The translations under genes and the position numbers were made by a program. Below, in pieces: positions 1 through 5,635 of a stretch of 6,433 nt of DNA; the first letter of the stretch is position 1, and each line of letters begins with the position of its first letter. Below the pieces are notes generated by a model that searched no databases, was not told where the DNA came from, and saw only the letters and a list, made by a program, of their open reading frames with translations. Source of the DNA: Marinosulfonomonas sp. (lineage in GTDB: Bacteria; Pseudomonadota; Alphaproteobacteria; Rhodobacterales; Rhodobacteraceae); NCBI GenBank assembly GCA_019090845.1, contig JAHRVD010000001.1:1-6433 (forward strand), in the 5' to 3' direction.

Positions 1-127
1 GGTTTTCATCCGGATAAATACCCTCGGCGTCCCAACGGGCTGCTTTGGCTTTGAACTCTCCCTGCGCCAGTTTGCGCGCGGCATCCTGAAGAGCGACCTG
101 TTCGGATGAAAGACTGTTAATATGCAT
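1..127 (-). CDS. Acyl-CoA dehydrogenase, N-terminal fragment (runs off left edge)
   Basis: This is the first 42 codons of a gene continuing past the window edge; only the start of the N-terminal helical domain is visible. The protein begins MHINSLSSEQ and includes ARKLAQGEF, KAKAARWD and a YPDEN segment. That pattern (basic-residue helix, then an A-x-W-D turn, then a P-x-E-N element) matches the N-terminus of the complete acyl-CoA dehydrogenase just upstream at 147-1325; I count about 16 identities over 37 aligned residues without gaps. The ATG at 127-125 has a good ribosome binding site, AGAAGG at 139-134, six bases away. The gene starts 19 bases after the stop of the upstream dehydrogenase and is probably its operon partner. 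The family oxidises acyl-CoA to trans-2-enoyl-CoA using FAD. Whether this copy keeps a catalytic base cannot be seen here. Family assignment is by resemblance to the neighbour, so it is good but not certain. Confidence 0.8.
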   Translation of the reverse strand, partial: MHINSLSSEQVALQDAARKLAQGEFKAKAARWDAEGIYPDEN

Positions 128-133
128 GATGGG

Positions 134-139
134 CCTTCT
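134..139 (-). promoter_or_regulatory. Ribosome binding site of the second acyl-CoA dehydrogenase
   Basis: On the minus strand AGAAGG lies six bases before the ATG at 127-125, in the short gap after the stop codon of the preceding dehydrogenase. It fixes the start of the truncated gene, which is otherwise supported only by its N-terminal resemblance to the neighbour. Confidence 0.7.
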
Positions 140-146
140 ATTTCAT

Positions 147-1325
147 TTAGCGACGTTGGTTGAAGCTGTGACCATAGATCATCGCCGCAACCGTATTGCG
201 TAGAATTTCGAGCGTACCACCGCCCAGTGCAAAGCCCCGCGCGTCCCGCACCATTCGTTCCATCGGGTATTCGCGGGTATAACCATTGTGGCCATGTAGC
301 TGCAGCGCTTCGTTTGTCACCCGCTGGGCCATTTCGTTGGCATAAAGCTTGGCCATTGTGGCATCCATCGGGTCTGGAAACCCATTGGGTGCGGGATTGG
401 TCGCAGCGCGATAGACCATCAGGCGGGCGGCGTGGATTTGCGTGGCCATATCGGCCATTTTCCACTGTATCCCCTGAAATTCCTTAATCGGGCGGCCGAA
501 CTGATGGCGGATTTCGGTGTATTCCTTGGCGGCATCAAATGCGCCCTGCGCCAGTCCGACGCACATGGCAGAATTGCCGACACGCTCGGGGCCAAACGAG
601 CTCATCAGCAAGGAGAAAGTTTTCGAACTTTCCGGGTCACCGACAAGCAATATGTCCTCTGGGCCAACGCGATAGTCTTCCAGCGTGATATCAGCCTCGG
701 GCAAGCCGCGCCCGCCCATCTTTTTGGAAATATGGCCGACGGTGGCGCCTTTTTTCTTCATGTTGACAAGGAAGGCGCCGATGCCTCTGGCACCTTTCGA
801 GCCAGCACAGCGGGCAAATACCATCAGGTAATCGGCCACATGACCGCCCGTGCAGAAACATTTTGACCCGTTCAGGATCCAGCCATCACCATCTTGGACA
901 GCCGTGGTGCGCAGATCGGTCACGGCCGACCCGGCTTCTGGCTCACTGATCGCAATGGCGATGAATGTCTTGCCCTTGGCCACATTGGGCAACAGGCGTT
1001 GTTTCTGTTCGTCAGTTCCCAGCAGGCTGACCGCGCGTGCTGGTCCGTTCAGATAAAGCTGGCAAACCAAAGCGGTGTTAAAGCAAACCCGGCTGATTTC
1101 TTCCAGAAATATCGTGCCCTGAATGACAGGTGCGCCAGAGCCGCCGTATTCTTCTGGTATGAACATGCCCAGATAGCCAAGCTCGGCAAGCTTATCACGG
1201 TTCTCGGCAGGGAATTCCTCGTTTTCGTCCCAATAGGCGGCCTTTTCAGCAAATTCGCCTTCGGCCATTTTACGTACTTCGGAACGGAAACTTTCCAGTT
1301 CATCATCGAGCTTGAAGGATACCAT
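147..1325 (-). CDS. Acyl-CoA dehydrogenase (FAD-dependent)
   Basis: A complete 392-residue protein, the usual length for a soluble acyl-CoA dehydrogenase subunit. The order is N-terminal helical domain (about 5-120), middle beta domain (about 121-235) and C-terminal helical domain (about 240-385). Visible family elements are the flavin/substrate motif AISEPEAGS (125-133, with Ala134 where Asp is usual), RHQFGRPI (273-280) followed by Q284, and the C-terminal signature starting QLHGHNGY (342-349). The position of the MCAD-type catalytic Glu, just before Gly-Thr near 369-371, is glycine (GGGT). A glutamate in FGPERVG (Glu247) sits where isovaleryl-CoA and long-chain dehydrogenases carry their base, so the enzyme is probably active. 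It should convert an acyl-CoA to the 2-enoyl-CoA and pass electrons to ETF; chain length or branching is unknown. The ATG at 1325 follows AGGA, which overlaps the CoA-transferase stop, 11 bases upstream. A paralogous dehydrogenase follows. Confidence 0.95.
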   Translation of the reverse strand: MVSFKLDDELESFRSEVRKMAEGEFAEKAAYWDENEEFPAENRDKLAELGYLGMFIPEEYGGSGAPVIQGTIFLEEISRVCFNTALVCQLYLNGPARAVSLLGTDEQKQRLLPNVAKGKTFIAIAISEPEAGSAVTDLRTTAVQDGDGWILNGSKCFCTGGHVADYLMVFARCAGSKGARGIGAFLVNMKKKGATVGHISKKMGGRGLPEADITLEDYRVGPEDILLVGDPESSKTFSLLMSSFGPERVGNSAMCVGLAQGAFDAAKEYTEIRHQFGRPIKEFQGIQWKMADMATQIHAARLMVYRAATNPAPNGFPDPMDATMAKLYANEMAQRVTNEALQLHGHNGYTREYPMERMVRDARGFALGGGTLEILRNTVAAMIYGHSFNQRR

Positions 1326-1336
1326 AGCTTATCGTC

Positions 1337-2518
1337 CTAATCTTGTTTCTTGGAAAATGTGCCGCGCCCCAACACTTCGTCAGTGTCCTGACCTGTGCTT
1401 GGCGCTGGGCGGGGCGGTGTTTGGGCGTGGCGCGAAAAATGGAACGGCGATCCGGGGACCGGAACCGGGCCTATTTGCGGATGCGTGTGTTCAAACAGCA
1501 TTCCACGGGCGATCATATCTTTGTCACGTGCGACTTCTGCGATGTGACGCACAGGTGCACCGGGGACATTGAAATCGTTGAGCGCCTGAAAGATTTCCTC
1601 GCGGGTATGCTTGGTCGTCCAGCTTTTCACCAGTTCATCTAGCTCGTCTTCTTTGGCGGCCCTGTCGATGTTTTTCTCAAAGCGCGGATCAGTGCCAAGT
1701 TCCGGCATTCCCATAGCTTTGCTCAGTGCAACCCAATGCTTGTCCACCAAACACATGATCGCAACGGTCCCGTCTTTGGTTGGAAACACATCATATGGCG
1801 CGATTTCCAGCGCGTGTTGGTTGCCGGTGCGCTCGGCAAAATTGTCAGGGCTAATAAGATAGCCGGATATGTTTGAGGCCAGCGAATGATGCGCAACATC
1901 CTGCATTGCCACGTCGACCTTTTGCCCTGTGCCTGTTTTCTCACGCTCAAGCAGTGCCGCAAGGATACCGGCATAAAGATGCACACCAGTCAGAAAATCG
2001 GTGATTGCAGCGCCGGATTTAACCGGTGGGCCGTCGGCAAAACCTGTGACCGCGATAAGGCCCGTCAGCGCTTGAATTGGGAAATCCATCGCCGGTGCGT
2101 CGGCGTAAATGGAATCGGCGGCGTATCCTTTGCCCGATCCATAGACCAAACGCGGGTTAAGTTCTTTCAGCGTGTCATAGCCCAGACCAAGCTTTTCCAT
2201 CGTGCCGGGGCGAAAATTTTCCACAAGAACATCGGCATCTGAAACTAGTTCGCGAAACGCGTCGCGATCAACTTCGTCATTCAAATCAAGCACGATGCTT
2301 TTCTTGTTGGTGTTCAACAGCATTGCGCCAGGATTTTCACCAGCGCTTGTCGCAAAGCGAATGGAATCGCCGCTCGGGGGTTCAACCTTGATGACCTCAG
2401 CGCCCGAAAACCCAAAAAGAAGACCGACATAGGGGCCAAGATAAACCTGCCCCATATCAATAACTTTTAGCCCGTTCAGCGGTTGGCTGCCCTCGACGGC
2501 TTTGTCAGGTGTGGTCAT
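1337..2518 (-). CDS. Family III CoA-transferase (CaiB/BaiF type)
   Basis: A complete 393-residue protein, the normal size for formyl-CoA transferase/CaiB-like enzymes. The opening LNGLKVIDMGQVYLGPY (14-30) and the following GAEVIKVEPPSGD (39-51) are the family's N-terminal Rossmann-like CoA-binding segment. LVENFRPGTMEKLGL (98-112) is another hallmark. Asp174 in SGAAITDFLTG (168-178) matches the conserved aspartate that forms the acyl/CoA intermediate. EREKTGTGQKVDVAM (191-205) completes the large-domain pattern. The family moves CoA between carboxylic acids in the cytoplasm; with an acyl-CoA dehydrogenase and a crotonase beside it, it probably activates the pathway's starting acid or recycles CoA. 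Its ATG overlaps the stop of the upstream crotonase by one base (TAATG), with GAGGG six bases before the start inside the crotonase's last codons, indicating translational coupling. Acid and CoA donor cannot be told from sequence. The family also includes acyl-CoA racemases, which remain possible. Confidence 0.94.
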   Translation of the reverse strand: MTTPDKAVEGSQPLNGLKVIDMGQVYLGPYVGLLFGFSGAEVIKVEPPSGDSIRFATSAGENPGAMLLNTNKKSIVLDLNDEVDRDAFRELVSDADVLVENFRPGTMEKLGLGYDTLKELNPRLVYGSGKGYAADSIYADAPAMDFPIQALTGLIAVTGFADGPPVKSGAAITDFLTGVHLYAGILAALLEREKTGTGQKVDVAMQDVAHHSLASNISGYLISPDNFAERTGNQHALEIAPYDVFPTKDGTVAIMCLVDKHWVALSKAMGMPELGTDPRFEKNIDRAAKEDELDELVKSWTTKHTREEIFQALNDFNVPGAPVRHIAEVARDKDMIARGMLFEHTHPQIGPVPVPGSPFHFSRHAQTPPRPAPSTGQDTDEVLGRGTFSKKQD

Positions 2519-2520
2519 TA
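2518..2520 (-). promoter_or_regulatory. TAATG stop/start overlap (translational coupling)
   Basis: On the minus strand the crotonase stop TAA and the CoA-transferase ATG share one base. The CoA-transferase Shine-Dalgarno site GAGGG (2529-2525) lies within the last crotonase codons, so ribosomes finishing one gene are positioned to restart on the next. Confidence 0.75.
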
Positions 2521-3288
2521 TCGGCCCTCAAATGTTGGGATGCGTTTTTCCAGAAATGCCGTAACGGCGTTCTGGTGGTCTTCGGTTTCCATTATGTAAG
2601 CCTCGCCTGTCGCTTCCAGTTCGAGAAACCCGGCAAAATCCATGTCCATGCCGCGGTTGAGCATTGCTTTTCCCAATCCCAACGCACGAGTGGGGCCGGC
2701 AGCAAGTTTCGTCGCCAGCGCCATCGCTTCGTCCATCAGCGTTTCTTCGGGGTGGATCGAATGCACGATGCCCATGTTTTGCGCTTGTTCGGCGGCGACC
2801 ACCTCGGCGGTCAGGAACATCACTTTTGTGCGCTGTGTGCCAATCATCCGCGCGAGCAAATAAAGCCCGCCGCCATCAGGAACGATCCCCACCTTGGCAT
2901 AGGACCAGCAGAATTTTGCCTCGGGGGACGCAACGATTACGTCACCCAAAAGGGCCAAGTTGAAACCTACGCCGTAAGCTGGGCCATGCACGGCCGTTAC
3001 GATAGGTTTTTCCAGGTCATAAAGCATCTGCGTGACCCGGTGCTGTTGCTTTAGCCGGTCTCTCATCTCGATCGGGGTTTGCCGCGCAAAGGTGGTAATA
3101 TCGCCGCCTGAACAAAACGCGCCACCCGCACCGGTAATCAATACCGCGCGCACAGCGGGGTCATCGCGCATCTGGATAACGATACGTTCCATATCCTGCC
3201 GGGCCTCGGCATTAAGAGCGTTTCGCTTTTCCGGGAAATCTATGGTCATCACGCCAACTGATCCGTTGGTCTCGTATCTCAGTGGCAT
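2518..3288 (-). CDS. Enoyl-CoA hydratase/isomerase family protein (crotonase fold)
   Basis: From the ATG at 3288 this is a 256-residue crotonase-superfamily protein, the standard length. It shows the N-terminal strand with FPEKRNALN (18-26), first oxyanion-hole loop GAFCSGGDI (56-64), and second oxyanion-hole segment HGPAYGVGFNLAL (101-113). The region aligned with the two rat hydratase glutamates reads WSYAKVG and TKVMFLT, so both appear replaced (by Tyr130 and Val156). Asp138 in VGIVPDGGG (133-141) is the sort of acid seen in isomerase-type relatives such as PaaG. I infer an enoyl-CoA isomerase or another crotonase reaction rather than classical hydration; the general annotation stays hydratase/isomerase. 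It is the first gene of the leftward operon. A GTG at 3330 would add 14 residues (THSVRSKGSKDRA) unlike the family. I prefer the ATG, although its best ribosome site, AAGGGGAG at 3309-3302, is 13 bases away. Confidence 0.92.
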   Translation of the reverse strand: MPLRYETNGSVGVMTIDFPEKRNALNAEARQDMERIVIQMRDDPAVRAVLITGAGGAFCSGGDITTFARQTPIEMRDRLKQQHRVTQMLYDLEKPIVTAVHGPAYGVGFNLALLGDVIVASPEAKFCWSYAKVGIVPDGGGLYLLARMIGTQRTKVMFLTAEVVAAEQAQNMGIVHSIHPEETLMDEAMALATKLAAGPTRALGLGKAMLNRGMDMDFAGFLELEATGEAYIMETEDHQNAVTAFLEKRIPTFEGR

Positions 3289-3416
3289 AGCGCGATCTTT
3301 ACTCCCCTTGCTCCGGACCGAATGCGTCACGCACCAACCGAATTGTCGCCAACATCAAAGCTCCGCTAAGGTCACCCCCGATTTTGGCGGCATCCCGTCG
3401 CAGTGCAGTTGCGGAT

Positions 3417-3446
3417 GTGAAACACCGTATTGACAACAGTGTTCAC
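3417..3446. promoter_or_regulatory. Candidate operator: imperfect inverted repeats
   Basis: GTGAAACAC (3417-3425) and GTGTTCAC (3439-3446) are inverted copies apart from one extra A, separated by 13 bases. Inside the right arm, AACAGTGTT (3435-3443) is a perfect odd-centred palindrome, AACA-G-TGTT. TGACAACAGTGTTCA (3431-3445) is a looser dyad with TGA/TCA ends. The cluster ends two bases before the predicted rightward -35 box and lies between the two operons, a fitting place for a repressor or activator. No regulator gene is in the window, so family and effector are unknown. Short dyads arise by chance, so this is tentative. Confidence 0.3.
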
Positions 3447-3447
3447 G

Positions 3448-3475
3448 TTGAGAAACGCTAGCAGACAAGTAGAAT
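3448..3475 (+). promoter_or_regulatory. Predicted sigma-70-type promoter of the NMO-family operon
   Basis: TTGAGA (3448-3453) and TAGAAT (3470-3475) each differ by one base from the sigma-70 consensus and are 16 bases apart. A start of transcription near 3482 would give a leader of roughly 70 bases before the ATG at 3550. A second consensus -35, TTGACA at 3430-3435, has no good -10 at the right distance. The prediction rests on sequence alone. Confidence 0.45.
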
Positions 3476-3533
3476 CTAACAAAGGTTCAATTTTGCGCCC
3501 ATTGCGGGAACGTCATGCAACATACCGAAAAAC

Positions 3534-3538
3534 AAGGA
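3534..3538 (+). promoter_or_regulatory. Ribosome binding site of the NMO-family gene
   Basis: AAGGA lies 11 bases before the ATG at 3550, slightly long but the only purine-rich site nearby. It supports 3550 over the upstream in-frame TTG at 3430, whose 40-residue extension is basic and does not resemble the family. Confidence 0.6.
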
Positions 3539-3549
3539 TAAATACATAT

Positions 3550-4518
3550 ATGTCACTTCCTAGCATCTTTGATAACCTTCGGCTGCCGGTAATTTCGGCC
3601 CCGCTTTTTATCGTTTCTGCCGTTGATCTTGTGATTGCTCAGTGCAAGGCGGGGGTGGTTGGCAGCTTTCCAGCGCTCAACGCTCGCGAGGCCGATGGCG
3701 ATTCGCCCATGTTGGAAACCTGGCTGCAAAAAATCACGGATGAGTTGGACGCCCACAATCAGGCCAATCCGGACAGACCGGCGGCACCTTATGCCGTCAA
3801 CCAGATCGTGCACCGTTCCAACGACCGGGTGGAACGCGACGTTGAAATTTGCGCCAAATGGAACGTGCCGATCTGGATCACTTCGATGGGCGCGCGCGAG
3901 GATGTGAACGAGGCCGCTCATTCCTGTGGTGGCTTGGTGTTGCATGATGTTATCAATAATCGTTTCGCCAAAAAAGCGATCGCCAAAGGTGCAGATGGAT
4001 TGGTTGCAGTGGCCGCAGGGGCGGGCGGACATGCAGGCGCGCAGTCGCCCTTCGCATTGATTCAGGAAATTCGCGAATGGTTTGACGGACCGCTGGCCTT
4101 GTCTGGGTCAATCGCGACGGGCGGTGCAATTTTGGCCGCACAGGCCATTGGCGCGGATCTGGCGTATATTGGATCGGCTTTCATTGGCACCCAAGAGGCA
4201 AACGCGAAGCCAGACTATAAACAGATGATCGTCGACAGCGGTGCCGAGGATGTTCTTTATACGAACTACTTTAGCGGGGTGAACGCCAATTACCTGCGTG
4301 GATCAATAAAGCTCCAAGGGCTTGATCCGGACAACCTGCCCAAAGAGGCTACGCAGATTGATCTTAATTCAACCAAGGAACGGCCAAAAACATGGAGCGA
4401 TATCTGGGGATCGGGACAGGGCATTGGTGCCGTTGATGCTGTTGTGCCCACCGGTGAACTTGTAGATCGGCTGGAACGGGAATACTCCGAGGCACGGAAG
4501 CGTCTTTCGCTGACTTGA
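3550..4518 (+). CDS. Nitronate monooxygenase / 2-nitropropane dioxygenase family flavoprotein
   Basis: A 322-residue FMN-dependent TIM-barrel protein, full length for the family. It opens with LRLPVISAPLF (10-20), the first barrel strand, followed by KAGVVGSFPALNARE (33-47), typical of a widespread proteobacterial subgroup. Later come VNQIVH (83-88), LHDVINNRFAKKAI (131-144) and the signature GADGLVAVAAGAGGHAG (147-163), whose His161 matches the catalytic base of nitronate monooxygenases. LALSGSIATGGAI (182-194) and GADLAYIGSAF (201-211) supply phosphate-binding loops for FMN. Characterised members oxidise alkyl nitronates such as propionate 3-nitronate, using oxygen. Relatives in CoA-thioester pathways (for example IpdC in actinobacterial steroid degradation) act on CoA intermediates, so given the neighbours this could be an acyl/enoyl-CoA oxidoreductase. 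The ATG at 3550 is chosen from the homologous start and the AAGGA upstream. It leads the rightward operon. Confidence 0.93.
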   Translation: MSLPSIFDNLRLPVISAPLFIVSAVDLVIAQCKAGVVGSFPALNAREADGDSPMLETWLQKITDELDAHNQANPDRPAAPYAVNQIVHRSNDRVERDVEICAKWNVPIWITSMGAREDVNEAAHSCGGLVLHDVINNRFAKKAIAKGADGLVAVAAGAGGHAGAQSPFALIQEIREWFDGPLALSGSIATGGAILAAQAIGADLAYIGSAFIGTQEANAKPDYKQMIVDSGAEDVLYTNYFSGVNANYLRGSIKLQGLDPDNLPKEATQIDLNSTKERPKTWSDIWGSGQGIGAVDAVVPTGELVDRLEREYSEARKRLSLT

Positions 4519-4560
4519 TAGCGCTGCTAGTTTACATCCCGGCGCAGCCCGTTGAATGTT

Positions 4561-4566
4561 CAGGAG
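4561..4566 (+). promoter_or_regulatory. Ribosome binding site of the MBL-fold hydrolase
   Basis: CAGGAG stands six bases before the ATG at 4573, close to ideal. It decides against the in-frame TTG at 4552, which lies upstream of this site and has no purine-rich site of its own. Confidence 0.75.
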
Positions 4567-4572
4567 TCTTTG

Positions 4573-5616
4573 ATGACCGGCACTAAAATCTACAACGAAG
4601 TCACTGTTGCATTTGATGAAATTCCCGATCCCGGCGAGATGATGAAGATTGCGGATGGCGTCTATTGGATACGGATGCCAATGCCTTTTGTGCTGGACCA
4701 TATCAATATCGTTGCAATCGAAGACGGCGACGGCTGGGCCATATTGGACACCGGGCTGGAACAAACTGAGACGGTAAAACTGTGGCGCGCGCTAATGGCT
4801 GGCCCGTTGATGGGGCGGCCGATCACAAAGGTCATTATCACCCATATGCATCCCGACCACATTGGTATGGCGGGATGGCTGACACGGCGTTTTGATTGCC
4901 GCCTTTGGATATCGCGTCTGGAATATCTGACCTGCCGAACACTATTGGCCGACACCATGCGTCAGGCGCCACAGGAGGGCATCAGTTTCTATACCGAGGC
5001 CGGTTGGGACAAGGATCAGATCGAGGACTACCAGACAAAATTCGGGAATTTTGGTAAGTTTATCCACCCCATGCCGGACAGTTTTCGCCGCATCTCAGAG
5101 GGCGACAAAATTACCATTGGCGGGCGCGAATGGCAGGTTCTTGTTGGCGCGGGTCATTCGCCCGAACATGCATGCCTTTATTGTCCGGAACTTAAAATAT
5201 TTCTGTCCGGTGATCAGGTGATTCCACGTATTTCGTCAAATATTTCAGTCTTTCCCACAGAACCGGATGCCAACCCGATGCTCGACTGGCTGAAATCGCT
5301 GCACCATATTCGGGACTCTATTCCAGATGATGTGCTGGTTGTGCCGTCCCATAAAACTTGTTTTTACGGCTTGCATCACCGGGTCGAAGAACTGTTGGCA
5401 GAGCATCATGGCGACTTTGCAAAACTCAAGGCAGCGCTGGACAAGCCCAAGCGTGCAGTGGATGTTTTCGAGTTTCTTTTTTCCCGGGAAATCGGGATGG
5501 ACCTGCTGAATATGGCCACCGGCGAGGCTATTGCCGATCTGAACTATCTGATCGCACAGGGCGAAGTGACCCGAACCGTCGACGACAACGGGGTGGCATG
5601 GTACAGCCAGACCTGA
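4573..5616 (+). CDS. Metallo-beta-lactamase-fold hydrolase
   Basis: A 347-residue MBL-superfamily protein. After a short N-terminal extension comes the first sandwich strand region, PFVLDHINIVAIEDGDGW (38-55), then ILDTGL (57-62). The zinc motif THMHPDH (90-96, HxHxDH) is intact, followed by GAGHSPEH (192-199, further His ligand), SGDQV (212-216, bridging Asp214) and PSHK (258-261, final His260). This is a full dinuclear metal site of the glyoxalase II/lactonase type. The remaining C-terminal part (about 265-347), with HHRVEELLAEHH and a helical tail, probably forms the winged-helix-like domain found in LACTB2-like members. Such enzymes cleave thioesters, lactones or other esters; in this setting a CoA-thioesterase or lactonase role is plausible but unproven. 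The ATG at 4573 is six bases after CAGGAG (4561-4566); an in-frame TTG at 4552 is less likely. It lies 54 bases after the NMO-family gene and 19 before the MFS gene. Confidence 0.92.
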   Translation: MTGTKIYNEVTVAFDEIPDPGEMMKIADGVYWIRMPMPFVLDHINIVAIEDGDGWAILDTGLEQTETVKLWRALMAGPLMGRPITKVIITHMHPDHIGMAGWLTRRFDCRLWISRLEYLTCRTLLADTMRQAPQEGISFYTEAGWDKDQIEDYQTKFGNFGKFIHPMPDSFRRISEGDKITIGGREWQVLVGAGHSPEHACLYCPELKIFLSGDQVIPRISSNISVFPTEPDANPMLDWLKSLHHIRDSIPDDVLVVPSHKTCFYGLHHRVEELLAEHHGDFAKLKAALDKPKRAVDVFEFLFSREIGMDLLNMATGEAIADLNYLIAQGEVTRTVDDNGVAWYSQT

Positions 5617-5635
5617 GTTAAAAGGCCAGCGGTAA

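Larger units (their letters stand above)
3289..3549. promoter_or_regulatory. Divergent intergenic control region
   Basis: About 260 bases separate the start codons of the two operons, the only large non-coding gap here. No protein in it looks real: in-frame extensions of the crotonase (GTG at 3330) and of the NMO-family gene (TTG at 3430) give sequence unlike the families. It holds a plausible rightward promoter, imperfect inverted repeats just upstream of it, and leader sequence. I could not find a convincing -35/-10 pair for the leftward operon. It becomes more AT-rich toward the NMO-family gene. Confidence 0.7.

Noticed and set aside
432..1340. Plus-strand open frames opposite the acyl-CoA dehydrogenase
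   Set aside because: Low-complexity shadow translations without recognisable domains, fully overlapping a gene with strong motifs and good ribosome binding site.
3289..3330. GTG start extending the crotonase by 14 residues
   Set aside because: The added segment is polar and not family-like, and no good ribosome site precedes the GTG; kept only as an alternative.
3430..3549. TTG start extending the NMO-family protein by 40 residues
   Set aside because: The predicted promoter -10 and the AAGGA ribosome site both lie within this stretch, and the family begins at the MSLPSIF segment.
3553..4032. 159-residue minus-strand open frame opposite the NMO-family gene
   Set aside because: Antisense shadow of the FMN-binding barrel; no family pattern in its translation.
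4519..4572. Possible terminator hairpin between the NMO-family and MBL genes (GCTGC/GCAGC arms)
   Set aside because: Only a 5-bp stem with a long loop and no T-run; a chance pairing, and the spacing fits one operon.
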